Shown: positions 41,749-51,023 of the stretch, piece by piece
Layout: each line of letters starts with the position of its first letter
Numbering within the stretch: the first letter of the stretch is position 1
Assembly (NCBI RefSeq): GCF_012396605.1
Contig: NZ_JAAXPW010000001.1
Location: forward strand, 186,001-250,000
DNA length: 64,000 nt
Source of the DNA: Ureibacillus thermosphaericus
Lineage (GTDB): Bacteria > Bacillota > Bacilli > Bacillales_A > Planococcaceae
Direction of reading: 5' to 3'
Notes under the pieces: generated by a model
What the model was told of the DNA's origin: nothing
Database searches by the model: none
Seen by the model: the letters and a program-made list of their open reading frames with translations, nothing else
Translations under genes and position numbers: made by a program

Positions 41749-42098
41749 TACGGGTAAGGAAAGATGCTATACAAAAGGAACAAATCGAGCCTTATTTTGA
41801 AGCTTGGGAAAAGTTATCAAAAGAAATTTTTGATGCGCATGACGAACGCAATGGAAAAAAAGCTCAAAGTTTAATGGAGCAAGGCATTGATTTGTTTGAG
41901 GAGTTGATTGTCAAAACTTCAGAATCGCAAGTTCAACAGTTCTTGCTCTCTGAAGAATATGAGGCAATGCCATTGAATGGGATGGAGCGTTTTCAATTCA
42001 TCAAAGGAAGACCCGGACAATACGCATGTTTTGTGCAGTTAGATGAGTTATTTAAAGAATTGAAGAAACGATATGCGCGGTTAAGGGTACAGAAATAA
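41745..42098 (+). CDS. ypoC: YpoC-like protein
   Basis: 117-residue soluble helical protein; the C-terminal block MERFQFIKGRPGQYACFVQLDEL is the recognisable YpoC feature, together with its position after nth. Function unknown. Translationally coupled to nth through ATGA. Confidence 0.82.
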   Translation: MIRVRKDAIQKEQIEPYFEAWEKLSKEIFDAHDERNGKKAQSLMEQGIDLFEELIVKTSESQVQQFLLSEEYEAMPLNGMERFQFIKGRPGQYACFVQLDELFKELKKRYARLRVQK

Positions 42099-42111
42099 TG
42101 AATGGAACAAT

Positions 42112-42150
42112 AGTGGCATAGGCGAGTGTAATCGTTTGTGCCACTTTTTT
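42112..42150 (+). terminator. Intrinsic terminator after ypoC
   Basis: AGTGGCA pairs with TGCCACT, with an inner CGA/TCG step, and is followed by TTTTTT. Confidence 0.85.
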
Positions 42151-42206
42151 GTGGCGAAATATTAACAAACCAATAGAAGTTGATTATATAGAAAGTGCAA
42201 AATTTT

Positions 42207-42398
42207 ATGCTTTTTCTTTTAGCACTTATTCCATATGTAGTATTGTTTATAGTTGCATATCTTTTCTTTAATTTAATTGTTCAAATAAAGAAAAATGTTG
42301 ACAAGATAGTAGAACAGAATCAACGAATCCTTTCTTTATTGGATGAAATAGAAAAGAAAAGTGACAGGATTAATCCTGTCACTTTGATAAATGAATGA
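42207..42398 (+). CDS. Putative small membrane protein with coiled tail
   Basis: 63 residues from ATG 42207 (67 if the GTG at 42195 is used). One membrane helix (about 1–22) is followed by a charged heptad-like helix (QIKKNVDKIVEQNQRILSLLDEIEKK), a layout seen in several small Bacillales proteins. No strong ribosome site: only GAAAG is seen about 11 bases before the ATG. The last dozen codons coincide with the hairpin that ends ponA from the other strand. Could be real or chance; no family named. Confidence 0.45.
   Translation: MLFLLALIPYVVLFIVAYLFFNLIVQIKKNVDKIVEQNQRILSLLDEIEKKSDRINPVTLINE
42350..42384 (-). terminator. Intrinsic terminator of ponA on the minus strand
   Basis: AAAGTGACAGGA and TCCTGTCACTTT form a perfect 12-bp stem with a TTAA loop. 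On the minus strand it is followed by TTTCTTTTCT, fitting a terminator for the leftward ponA/recU unit. Confidence 0.85.
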
Positions 42399-42408
42399 TT
42401 ATTGAATT

Positions 42409-45051
42409 TTAGTCGTGTTTTGAAGCTTCCCCAGGTGGTGTTGGTCCATTAGGGGGATTTACGACATTGCCTTCTCCTCCTGGTGAGAACCAATCATCAA
42501 AATCGTTGTTGTTTCCATTGTTTGGATTGCCATTGTTATTTCCGTTGTTGTTTCCATTATTTCCGTTATTACCATTATTACCATTTGGATTTCCTTGGTT
42601 ACCGTTGTTTCCGTTATGATTTGGTGGATGGTCAGTTGAAGGTTCCTCAGCATCATCAGGTAATTCAACATCCGGTTCTGTTATTCCACCATCAATAGTA
42701 ATGGATACAGATGCTGGTGTGCTTCGGTTTTCTCCAATAATTGCAACAACGGTGAAAGTATATGTTTTGCCAGCTTCTATACCTGATATGGAAGCATGTT
42801 TATCTGCTGTAATTGTGACGACGGATGATTTGCCATCATCGGATTGCATGGATACTTCATATTGAACATCCGAACCTTCATAGTCTTCCGGAATTGTGTA
42901 GTCCCATGTTAAATCAACTACTCCAAATACTTGGTTAACTGCTTGTAAATTAAACGGTGCTCCTATATCCACTTCTTCATATGCATCAGAAACTTCTTTT
43001 GGTTCTGTTCCACGTACAAACAGCTCTGTTCTTCGAAGTTCACTAGGTGTATTTTTACTTGCGAGTTTTAACGGTTCTGTACCAACTTCAATTGTTACTT
43101 CAACGACTGAATTTGGTTTTGCAAATCGTTTCGTCTCTTTTCCTTGAGAAATTTCCCCCATGATTTTACTAAACAATACTTGTGGAAGGCGGCGTTCATC
43201 CCAAGTTGTTATAGGCTCAGAACGTTTTTCGTATCCACTCCAAATAGCAATGGAATAATTCGTTGAATATCCGACAAACCATGAATCTGGCACTGCTGTA
43301 CTTGGCAGGTTATATTTTCTAAATTCATCGGCACCATAGTTTGTTGTACCAGTTTTCCCGGCGATATCTAATCCTGAAACTCTTGCTGCTGTACCTGTTG
43401 CGTTTCTTTTTGAACTTACTACATCACGAAGCATATCTGTAACCATATAAGCTGTATAGTCATTCATCGCCACTACCGGATCAGGTTTGTACGAGATTTT
43501 AGAGCCATCTCGGAAAACAATTTCTTTAATGGCATATGGTTTGTTATAAACACCGTTATTACCGAAAGCTGCATATGCCGCAGCGATTTCGATAGGCGAT
43601 AATTCAATTTTACCGCCACCAATAGCATCTGCTTCTACAATTTCATCTCTTTCAATACCCAATTTTGAAATGAATTCTTTTGCTTGATTTAGCCCAACTT
43701 CTTGCAATATTTTTACTGCTGGGATATTTCGAGAAGCATATAACGCTTCCCTAATAGTAATTGGTCCAAAATATTTTCCGTCCCAGTTTCCGAATTGTTT
43801 ACCATTGGAATACGTATGTGGTTCATCCACAATGGTTTTTCCGGTAGACCATTTGAAATATTCAATGGCAGGACCATATGCGATTAGCGGTTTCATTGTT
43901 GAACCAGGAGGTCTTTTTGCGTCGTCAGCGTAGTTATAGCCTCTACCTGCACCATAATTGCGTCCACCGCCAATTGCTCGTAGTGCACCAGATGTTGTAT
44001 CAACAACTGCCACCCCGGATTGAATCGTTTCTGTCGGGAAATTGCTTGCGTTATTCATGATATTTTCAACGGTAGTTTGTGCTTTTGGATCCAACGTTGT
44101 ATAAACTTTTATACCTTCAGATAATAGACTTGGATCCCGATCTTCAATTTCATTTAATACAATGTCTAAAAAGGCATCGTATTTTGTGCCGGCAACGCCT
44201 TTTCTTTGTTCTTCCGGTAATAAGCGTGAAGCCACATCGATTTTCTTTGCTTCCTCAGCCTCGGCTTCCGTAATTTTTCCGTGTTGAACCATTAAACTTA
44301 ATACGATATTGCGGCGTTTCTCCGCTCTATCTGGATTTTTAAACGGATTGTAATTGTTTGGGCTTTGTGGCATACCGGCTAATAGGGCAATTTCATCTAG
44401 ATCTAATTCATTTAATTCTTTGCCAAAGAAGTATTCAGCTCCTGTAGCAAATCCATAAATGTTCCCTGAAATCAAAACTTTATTGAAATACATTTCAAAT
44501 ATTTCTTCTTTGTCATACATGCGTTCTAATTGAATCGATAACCATGCTTCTTGCGCCTTACGTTTTAATGTTTTTTCATTGCTTAAAAAAGAGTTTTTCA
44601 CTACTTGTTGAGTAATCGTACTTGCTCCTTGTGAACCAAATCCGCCGGTAAAGTTCGCGATTACCGCACCACCTAGACGGAATAAGTCAATTCCAAAATG
44701 ATCAAAAAATCTTACGTCTTCTGTTGCAAGAATCGCATCAACCATTTCTTGTGGAATCTCGTCATATTCAACATATTTTCGGTTCTCAACACCGATTGTT
44801 GCAAAGAGTTCTCCATTCATGTCGTAAAACTCTGCAGAAATCGGATCTTTCAATAATTCTTCATTCAACTCAGGCGCTGAACTTGCGTAATAAAAGAACA
44901 ATCCTGCTCCAAAAACTAAACCGGCGAAAAAGAGAGTAAAAATGGAGATGATTCCCCATTTCAACCATTTTTTTATAGGTTTTTTATGATTTTTTTGTTG
45001 AGATTCTCGTATTTTTCGTATTTCTGTTCGAGAGCGTCTATTTTCACTCAA
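42409..45051 (-). CDS. ponA: Bifunctional penicillin-binding protein 1A
   Basis: Class A PBP that polymerises and cross-links peptidoglycan. 880 residues: cytoplasmic basic N-terminus, membrane helix about 33–55, glycosyltransferase domain with E111 in ATEDVRFFDH and QGASTITQQ, transpeptidase domain with STMK 384–387, SRN 440–442 and KTGT 566–569. Then a fibronectin type III-like domain (about 690–785) and an Asn/Gly-rich low-complexity tail (about 825–860). B. subtilis PonA has a similar Asn-rich tail. TTG start at 45051 behind AGGAGATAG; recU lies 24 bases upstream, the usual pair. Confidence 0.96.
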   Translation of the reverse strand: MSENRRSRTEIRKIRESQQKNHKKPIKKWLKWGIISIFTLFFAGLVFGAGLFFYYASSAPELNEELLKDPISAEFYDMNGELFATIGVENRKYVEYDEIPQEMVDAILATEDVRFFDHFGIDLFRLGGAVIANFTGGFGSQGASTITQQVVKNSFLSNEKTLKRKAQEAWLSIQLERMYDKEEIFEMYFNKVLISGNIYGFATGAEYFFGKELNELDLDEIALLAGMPQSPNNYNPFKNPDRAEKRRNIVLSLMVQHGKITEAEAEEAKKIDVASRLLPEEQRKGVAGTKYDAFLDIVLNEIEDRDPSLLSEGIKVYTTLDPKAQTTVENIMNNASNFPTETIQSGVAVVDTTSGALRAIGGGRNYGAGRGYNYADDAKRPPGSTMKPLIAYGPAIEYFKWSTGKTIVDEPHTYSNGKQFGNWDGKYFGPITIREALYASRNIPAVKILQEVGLNQAKEFISKLGIERDEIVEADAIGGGKIELSPIEIAAAYAAFGNNGVYNKPYAIKEIVFRDGSKISYKPDPVVAMNDYTAYMVTDMLRDVVSSKRNATGTAARVSGLDIAGKTGTTNYGADEFRKYNLPSTAVPDSWFVGYSTNYSIAIWSGYEKRSEPITTWDERRLPQVLFSKIMGEISQGKETKRFAKPNSVVEVTIEVGTEPLKLASKNTPSELRRTELFVRGTEPKEVSDAYEEVDIGAPFNLQAVNQVFGVVDLTWDYTIPEDYEGSDVQYEVSMQSDDGKSSVVTITADKHASISGIEAGKTYTFTVVAIIGENRSTPASVSITIDGGITEPDVELPDDAEEPSTDHPPNHNGNNGNQGNPNGNNGNNGNNGNNNGNNNGNPNNGNNNDFDDWFSPGGEGNVVNPPNGPTPPGEASKHD
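42505..42615 (-). repeat. Low-complexity Asn/Gly codon repeats in ponA
   Basis: Tandem degenerate units encoding GNN, GNP and GNNN repeats near the C-terminus of PBP1A. They are in frame in this sequence. Such tracts can change copy number by slippage, which would alter the tail length without affecting the catalytic domains. Confidence 0.7.
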
Positions 45052-45075
45052 TTCTATCTCCTCGCTTCATGTCTA

Positions 45076-45693
45076 TCATTCTCCATTGGAAATGAGTTTT
45101 TTTATAGCATTTATATAATCGATTCTAGGATTATAACCTGGAATGATTTCATAGCTTTTCTCCTCAAAAGTATCGATTGGTATCGATTTTCGTCCTCCGT
45201 TTTTCATGTTGCACCACGCATCATATAAAACGGAAAAAGGTAGTAAAAAGTATCGATCCAGTTTAGAAAAACGCACAATGGTAAATGCTATTCCTTGTTG
45301 ACTAGTTACATTTTTCATGTGGGTGATTTGATGTTCATGTACATTTTTTAAAGGGAAAGAAGTTTTACTTTCCGTTTCTTTTGCTTCAAAATCAATGTAG
45401 TAGCCGTTCCACACCCCATTATAATCTGTAGTAGATGGAGTACGAAAATATGCTTCTCGAATGACTGCCGCACTCCTTTTTGGATACTCTACTTTGACGA
45501 TTTGGATGGGAACAGGTTTCTTATGAATGATTGCAATTTGTCTACTTAAATAGTACGCATTTGTCTCATTGATTTCATCTTCAAGAGTTTTTCCTCGATT
45601 TCCAAAAGAAAAATCTTTGTTCTTTTGAATAGGATTCGCATTTGATGTTGTACTTTTCGGCTTATATGGTTTTCCGTTCGGATATTTGAGCAT
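45076..45693 (-). CDS. recU: Holliday junction resolvase RecU
   Basis: Endonuclease cleaving four-way junctions and modulating RecA. 205 residues. RGKTLEDEINETNAYYL, the metal-binding TTDYNGVWNGYYIDFEAKETESKTSFPL core (the D…E-x-K pattern) and RIDYI at the end are diagnostic. ATG 45693 behind GAGGGTG on the minus strand. ponA is downstream in the same unit; both are divergent from the next small gene. Confidence 0.96.
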   Translation of the reverse strand: MLKYPNGKPYKPKSTTSNANPIQKNKDFSFGNRGKTLEDEINETNAYYLSRQIAIIHKKPVPIQIVKVEYPKRSAAVIREAYFRTPSTTDYNGVWNGYYIDFEAKETESKTSFPLKNVHEHQITHMKNVTSQQGIAFTIVRFSKLDRYFLLPFSVLYDAWCNMKNGGRKSIPIDTFEEKSYEIIPGYNPRIDYINAIKKLISNGE

Positions 45694-45854
45694 CCTAAAA
45701 TCACCCTCTTGAAAATGATATCCAAATCTAGAAATAAGTTTAACATAAAAATTTATCGAAAAAATTGTTCTTTTAGCTAACGATGTCTAGTTTTGGCTAG
45801 ATGAAAGGTTTTCTCCTATATATATTGAATTAACAAATATAAGGAGGGATTCGT

Positions 45855-46052
45855 ATGAATAAATTTCAATTGCTTATATCTCAATTGGATTGTTTAGATG
45901 AAATGATGACCGCCAAACTAGAAAATGAACGAGCTATGATTAATGACTACTTTTTCGGACAAATTGTTTCCACTCATCAAAAAGTAAGCTTAGCAGAAAA
46001 GAATGTTCATGTAAAGAATGCTTGTTCCCCTATTGCTAGTGAATTAGAATAG
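45855..46052 (+). CDS. Small protein of unknown function upstream of yppE
   Basis: 65 residues, mostly helical and soluble, with no recognised motif. A strong ribosome site, AAGGAGGG, lies 7 bases before ATG 45855. It is the first gene of the rightward unit divergent from recU and 34 bases before yppE. Real coding is supported by the ribosome site and spacing, not by any family match. Confidence 0.6.
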   Translation: MNKFQLLISQLDCLDEMMTAKLENERAMINDYFFGQIVSTHQKVSLAEKNVHVKNACSPIASELE

Positions 46053-46086
46053 ATTTTGATACACTAAGAATAAGAGGGTAATCTCT

Positions 46087-46464
46087 ATGAAACTGCTAGA
46101 ACTGACGAAATGGTTATTAGATGAGTGTGATGCGTCAAGAAAACGTTTTTTTAAAATGAGAGAACTTGACGCAACACCTCTATTTTTTGAAGAAGTTAAA
46201 CCGCATTCGGATGATGTACACCAATTCCTCATAGACTGGAAAGAACTGGCCATTCAATGGATTGAAGAAACTAAGCCAAAATATGTGCATATACAACAAA
46301 TTTACAATGTCGTAGAATCGATGGATCAGTTCGTCGTACAATCCTTTTATAAAGAAACGAGCAAAAAAAGATTCCTTCAATCTGTGCATTCGGTACAATA
46401 TACACTTTCAACATTGTTAAGGTATTTGGAGGAGAAGAACGGTGAAGAAAAAAAGAACGATTGA
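46087..46464 (+). CDS. yppE: DUF1798 protein YppE
   Basis: 125-residue four-helix type protein. LLELTKWLLDECDASRKRFFKMRE, FFEEVKPHSDDVHQFLIDW, PKYVHIQQI and VQSFYKETSKKRFLQSVHSVQYTL match the YppE/DUF1798 pattern. Function unknown. Overlaps the start of mrfA by 23 bases. Confidence 0.85.
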   Translation: MKLLELTKWLLDECDASRKRFFKMRELDATPLFFEEVKPHSDDVHQFLIDWKELAIQWIEETKPKYVHIQQIYNVVESMDQFVVQSFYKETSKKRFLQSVHSVQYTLSTLLRYLEEKNGEEKKND

Positions 46465-48715
46465 TGAGTTAGTTAGGGAATGGCAAGAAGATGAGGAAAT
46501 AAAACAAAATATTGCTCATATCGTGACAATGGAAGGTAGAGAAGGGCAGTACGCAGATTTTCCCGAACATCTTCATCCTTCTATAAAAAAAGCGCTACAA
46601 GAGCGAGGAATAAAAAAATTATATACGCATCAACGCCAAGCATTTGATTTAGCTCTTGCAGGAAAATCTTTTACTGCAATTACGCCAACCGCTTCCGGAA
46701 AGTCTCTCTGTTATCATTTGCCCGTATTACAAAAGATTTTAGAAGACCCTTCATCAAGAGCGATTTATTTATTTCCGACAAAAGCGTTGGCACAAGATCA
46801 AAAGACAGATTTAAATCACTTGATTGACGCCATGGATGAGGAAATATACAGCTATACTTATGATGGTGATACAGCACCAAATATTCGGCAAAAAGTAAGA
46901 AAAGCTGGCCACATTGTAATGACGAATCCCGATATGTTACATTCAGGCATTTTGCCCCACCATACGAAATGGGTCTCGCTTTTTGAAAATTTAAAGTTTA
47001 TAGTCATCGATGAACTCCATACATATAAAGGTGTTTTTGGCAGTCATGTAGCCCATGTCCTTCGGAGATTGCTTCGCATTTGCCATTTTTACGGCAGCAA
47101 TCCTGTTTTTATTTGTACATCAGCAACGATCAAAAACCCAAAAGAGTTGGCTGAAAAATTAACAAATACGAAGCATGAATTAATTTCTCAATCAGGTGCA
47201 CCGGTAGGAAAGAAAACTTTTATTTTCTATAATCCTCCAATTATACATACAACTTTTGGTGTTCGAAAAAGTTCTATATTAGAAGCAAGAGATTTAGCAG
47301 CGAAACTATATCAAGCTGGGATTCAAACGATTGTCTTTGCCAAATCCCGTGTCAGCGTCGAAAGGCTCGTTACGTATTTAAAACAGCTAACAAAAAATAA
47401 AATTGCAGATGAATCAATTCAAGGCTATCGGGGCGGATATTTACCTTCAGAGCGGCGTCAAATTGAAAAAGGTTTGCGAGATGGCACAATCCAAATTGTT
47501 GTAAGTACGAATGCCCTTGAATTAGGTGTCGATATCGGACAGTTACAAGCCTGTATTATGACAGGATATCCAGGAAATATCGCCAGTGCATGGCAACAAG
47601 CTGGACGAGCGGGGAGAAGACAAGATTCCGCATTGGTAATATATGTAGCAAATTCTACTGCTCTTGACCAATATGTCGTCAACCACCCGGACTATTTACT
47701 GGGCAACGCTCCGGAAGAAGCACTTATTAATCCAGATAATATTTTGATTTTGATGAGTCATTTAAAGTGTGCTTCATTTGAATTACCTTTTTCGACGAAT
47801 GAAACTTATGGAGAATTTGAAGTTCAAGAGTTGTTAGAGTATTTGCAAGAAGAGGGCGTTCTAGTGAAAACAAATGCTCATTATTATTGGATGAGCGACC
47901 GTTTTCCAGCTCATGATGTAAACTTGCGTTCAGCTGCTGGCGAAAATGTCGTCATTATTGACCAAACCATTCCAGCGGGCACGAAAGTAATTGGTGAAAT
48001 GGATACGTATTCTGCTATGACGTTATTGCATGAAGAAGCGATTTATCTTCATCAAGGAGTTCAATACCAAGTGGAAAAACTCGATTGGGAAGAGAAGAAG
48101 GCATATGTTCGTGAAGTCGATGTAAATTACTACACAGACGCCAATTTAGCTGTGGAACTAAAAGTGTTAAGTGAAGATAAATCAGCTATGTATCAGAATG
48201 TGACGGTTAGCTACGGAGATGTAAGTTTAGTCGCTATACCTACTATTTTCAAAAAGATTCATATGACAACATTAGATAATATTGGATCCGGAAAGATTCA
48301 TATACCACCTATGGAGATGCATACAAATGCTACGTGGATTTCCTTTGATTTGCCGGAAAATTGGTCAGAGGAGATGCTGACAGATGCATTAACTGGGGCT
48401 GCGTATGCCATCGGATCATTCATCCCGTTGTATATCCAATGCGATCGAAATGATGTCACAGTTGTTCCACAAGTAAAGTCCGTACACAATGAAAAACCGA
48501 CTTTGTTTATTTATGACAGCTATCCTGGGGGAATCGGTTTAAGTGAGAAAGTATATGATCTTCTCGTACCTATTTTAGAATTAACGATTGAACATGTCTT
48601 ATCTTGCCCATGTGAATATGGTTGCCCGTCTTGCATCGGTGCACAAGATAATTTATCCGATGGAAAATCGAGAGTATTGAAAATATTAAAGATTTTATTT
48701 AATGAAATGATGTGA
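46442..48715 (+). CDS. mrfA: Mitomycin repair helicase MrfA (YprA)
   Basis: Superfamily 2 DNA helicase that works with MrfB in excision of mitomycin-C adducts independently of UvrABC. 757 residues: Q-like LYTHQRQAF, Walker A TPTASGKS, DELHTYKG (DExH), SAT, and C-terminal motifs QAGRAGRR. A DUF1998-type C-terminus ends in a four-cysteine cluster CPCEYGCPSC. GTG at 46442 behind GGAGGAGA, inside the end of yppE; mrfB follows after four bases. Confidence 0.94.
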   Translation: MKKKRTIDELVREWQEDEEIKQNIAHIVTMEGREGQYADFPEHLHPSIKKALQERGIKKLYTHQRQAFDLALAGKSFTAITPTASGKSLCYHLPVLQKILEDPSSRAIYLFPTKALAQDQKTDLNHLIDAMDEEIYSYTYDGDTAPNIRQKVRKAGHIVMTNPDMLHSGILPHHTKWVSLFENLKFIVIDELHTYKGVFGSHVAHVLRRLLRICHFYGSNPVFICTSATIKNPKELAEKLTNTKHELISQSGAPVGKKTFIFYNPPIIHTTFGVRKSSILEARDLAAKLYQAGIQTIVFAKSRVSVERLVTYLKQLTKNKIADESIQGYRGGYLPSERRQIEKGLRDGTIQIVVSTNALELGVDIGQLQACIMTGYPGNIASAWQQAGRAGRRQDSALVIYVANSTALDQYVVNHPDYLLGNAPEEALINPDNILILMSHLKCASFELPFSTNETYGEFEVQELLEYLQEEGVLVKTNAHYYWMSDRFPAHDVNLRSAAGENVVIIDQTIPAGTKVIGEMDTYSAMTLLHEEAIYLHQGVQYQVEKLDWEEKKAYVREVDVNYYTDANLAVELKVLSEDKSAMYQNVTVSYGDVSLVAIPTIFKKIHMTTLDNIGSGKIHIPPMEMHTNATWISFDLPENWSEEMLTDALTGAAYAIGSFIPLYIQCDRNDVTVVPQVKSVHNEKPTLFIYDSYPGGIGLSEKVYDLLVPILELTIEHVLSCPCEYGCPSCIGAQDNLSDGKSRVLKILKILFNEMM

Positions 48716-48719
48716 TGGT

Positions 48720-49985
48720 ATGAGTTACGAAAATAAAATAATGCAACTGAAAAAAATGCTTGGAAAGAAGAAAGAACAGCATTCTGAACAACCTTCATAT
48801 CAAAAACCAGAAAAACCAGCCTATATTTCCAATTGGGAAAAGGCTGGGCTTTCTATCGTAGAAAATGACTTTGGAGTGGTGTTTCATCGACAAGTCCGAT
48901 ATCCATTTACTTATCAGCATGGATGGTATCAACTTCAACAATTTTTTCAGGCAGTAGAGAAGTGGGAACAGACTAATTTTCACCATCCATATGCTATATC
49001 CTCAGAGGAAACAGTGTTGTTTTTTGATACAGAAACAACGGGCTTAAAGGGAGTTGGAACTCAAATTTTTCTCATTGGTTTGCTTGGGATTGATGAAGAG
49101 GAATTTGTGTTGAATCAATACGTATTAGCTGATCCAGCAAATGAAGCAGCATTATTATTTGAATCAAAGCTATGGCAATGGGGGAATACAATTGTATCAT
49201 ACAACGGGAAAAGTTTTGATTGGCCGCAGCTTGAGATGCGTTGGACCTTTCATAAAAACTTTTTGCCGAAATTACAAACGCCTAGACAAATCGATTTATT
49301 ACATAGTTCAAAGCGAATCTGGAAAAACCACTTAGAAAAAGTAAAGTTGACGAAAGTGGAAGAAGAAAAATTAGGTTTCAAAAGGGAACATGATATTCCG
49401 GGATTTCTTGCTCCGATTATTTATGCAGATGCGGTGAAGAGCGGAAATGCTATCGAACTAATGAAAGTTCTTCAACACAATGAATGGGATATATTATCAT
49501 TATTGACGCTTTATATTCATTCAACAAATCTTCTTCTTGACCATGCGTTACAAGATGATGCAGTTACATATATAAATATTGGAAAATGGTACGATGATTT
49601 AAAGGAACGTCAACAAAGCGAGAAAGTATTATTATCTGTAACAAATCAATTTGATGTAAAAGAATCAGGACTCGCATATTTCTATTTAGCATTTCAACAA
49701 AAACGCAATAAACAATTTCTAGAATCAATTGAATCTTTTCAAAAGGCAATACATATAATTGACGAGAGAAAAAAATTGAAAGCTTTTGAACAATTGGCAA
49801 TGCTCTATGAACATCAAATGAAAGACTATTCAAAAGCATTACAGTATACAATAAAAGGAATAGATTTGCTTCAACAGGCAACATTTTTCAATGAGAATCA
49901 AAAGAAAAAACAGCTAGAAACTTGGGATAAACGTTTGCAGCGTATAAAAAAGAAAAATGGGAAATTATTTCATACTTTTGAATAG
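48720..49985 (+). CDS. mrfB: Mitomycin repair exonuclease MrfB (YprB)
   Basis: 421 residues: an RNase H-like DEDD 3'-5' exonuclease domain (about 95–265) with FFDTETTGLKG, SYNGKSFDWPQLEMRW and a late H…D, then TPR-type helical repeats (about 285–400). Partner of MrfA in the adduct repair pathway. Begins four bases after mrfA; the ribosome site is weak, so translational coupling is likely. Confidence 0.93.
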   Translation: MSYENKIMQLKKMLGKKKEQHSEQPSYQKPEKPAYISNWEKAGLSIVENDFGVVFHRQVRYPFTYQHGWYQLQQFFQAVEKWEQTNFHHPYAISSEETVLFFDTETTGLKGVGTQIFLIGLLGIDEEEFVLNQYVLADPANEAALLFESKLWQWGNTIVSYNGKSFDWPQLEMRWTFHKNFLPKLQTPRQIDLLHSSKRIWKNHLEKVKLTKVEEEKLGFKREHDIPGFLAPIIYADAVKSGNAIELMKVLQHNEWDILSLLTLYIHSTNLLLDHALQDDAVTYINIGKWYDDLKERQQSEKVLLSVTNQFDVKESGLAYFYLAFQQKRNKQFLESIESFQKAIHIIDERKKLKAFEQLAMLYEHQMKDYSKALQYTIKGIDLLQQATFFNENQKKKQLETWDKRLQRIKKKNGKLFHTFE

Positions 49986-50101
49986 AAACTTTCATTTCCC
50001 AGGTAAGCGCAAATATTGACAAAATCTTTTCGTTCAATGAGTCGAAAATTGCAAAAAATATAATTATAAGATGTTTATTTGTCCTTTTATAACGTTATAT
50101 G

Positions 50102-50110
50102 TGATATAAT
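50102..50110 (+). promoter_or_regulatory. Extended -10 promoter of gpsB
   Basis: TGATATAAT, that is TG-N-TATAAT with a consensus -10, 37 bases before the start codon. No convincing -35 is seen. Confidence 0.5.
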
Positions 50111-50146
50111 ATAGGATACGTATGTATCGATGGAAGGGCGATGTGC

Positions 50147-50443
50147 ATGAAAATAAAATTAAATTCTAAAATGATATTGGAAAAAGAATTTAAAAGACAA
50201 ATGAAGGGCTACAATGTCGATGAAGTAGACCAATTTTTAGATATTATCATGGAAGATTACGACAATTTCAATAAAATGATTGAAGAATTACAAGCTGAAA
50301 ACGAACGTTTGAAAAAAGAACTAGAAAATGCGACTAAGAAACAACAGATACCTCAACAAACTTTAGGAAATACGAATTTTGATATTTTAAAACGGTTATC
50401 GAATTTAGAGAAACATGTGTTTGGAAGTAAATTGTATGATTGA
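50147..50443 (+). CDS. gpsB: Cell-division regulator GpsB
   Basis: DivIVA-like coiled-coil protein that shuttles PBP1 between septum and side wall; its client ponA is 5 kb away. 98 residues, the same as B. subtilis Gps[21 protein letters not shown] is the DivIVA membrane-binding motif, a coiled coil follows (about 35–65), and the last 20 residues ([20 protein letters not shown]) are nearly invariant. ATG 50147 fits AAGGG spacing; ATG 50141 is possible. Confidence 0.95.
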   Translation: MKIKLNSKMILEKEFKRQMKGYNVDEVDQFLDIIMEDYDNFNKMIEELQAENERLKKELENATKKQQIPQQTLGNTNFDILKRLSNLEKHVFGSKLYD

Positions 50444-50456
50444 TAAAATCCTCAAG

Positions 50457-50485
50457 TTGTTTTTGAATTAATTGTCTAGTATAAT
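50457..50485 (+). promoter_or_regulatory. Promoter of rnpB
   Basis: TTGTTT (50457–50462) and TATAAT (50480–50485) with a 17-base spacer. The expected start near 50492 agrees with the 5' end of RNase P RNA judged from its P1 helix. Confidence 0.75.
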
Positions 50486-50494
50486 GATTTTTAG

Positions 50495-50907
50495 ATCATA
50501 GTGGTTTCGAGTAATCGCTGCAAACGATTTTCGTTTGTAGAGGAAAGTCCATGCTCACACGGATCTGAGATGACCGTAGTGTTCGTGCTTACCGAAAAAA
50601 TAAGGTAAGGCAAAGCTTACGCAGCTTTGACGGCGGAAGGAAGACCTAAGTCCTTTTTGGATATGGTTGACACTTCCTGAAAAGTGCCACAGTGACGTAG
50701 CTTCATCGGAAACGGTGAAGGTGGAACGCGGTAAACCCCACGAGTGAGAAACCCAAATTATGGTAGGGGCGCTCTCCCGAAGGAAATGAACGGAGGGAGG
50801 GACGAGAGAAATACTCTCGTAGATAGATGATTACTACCTGACAGTACGAGGCAATCGCCGTTTGAGTACGCAGGAACAGAACATGGCTTACAGAAATCAC
50901 TATGATA
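50495..50907 (+). ncRNA. rnpB: RNase P RNA, Bacillus (B) type
   Basis: Catalytic RNA of RNase P, which matures tRNA 5' ends. Conserved blocks GTAATCGCTGC, GAGGAAAGTCCATGCTC, AAAGTGCCACAGTGACG, GTGGAACGCGGTAAACC, AACCCAAAT and GGCTTACAGAA occur in the correct order. P1 forms between ATCATAGTG at the 5' end and CACTATGAT at the 3' end. About 410 bases, as in B. subtilis. Its position right after gpsB is conserved. Confidence 0.97.
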
Positions 50908-50965
50908 AGGAAAACAAATACATTTTTAAATGTTCATCGTATGCTTCAATTAAAATTATCGTCAT

Positions 50966-50995
50966 AAGCTCTCCATTAAAGGAGAGCTTTTCTTT
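50966..50995 (+). terminator. Intrinsic terminator after rnpB
   Basis: AAGCTCTCC pairs with GGAGAGCTT around ATTAAA, followed by TTCTTT. Confidence 0.88.
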
Positions 50996-51023
50996 ATATA
51001 ATCGATGCGGGGGAGAATGGATA

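Noticed and set aside
42505-42615. Regular repeats resembling a small CRISPR array.
   Set aside because: They are degenerate in-frame codons for Asn/Gly in ponA, with no spacers or cas genes.
42409-45051. Long plus-strand ORFs opposite ponA and minus-strand ORFs opposite dinG, aro and dynA genes.
   Set aside because: They are antisense shadows with biased composition, lacking ribosome sites and family features.
50862-51023. An N-terminal extension of the GGDEF–EAL protein reaching into rnpB.
   Set aside because: It overlaps the RNA gene and its terminator; a good ribosome site supports ATG 51024.
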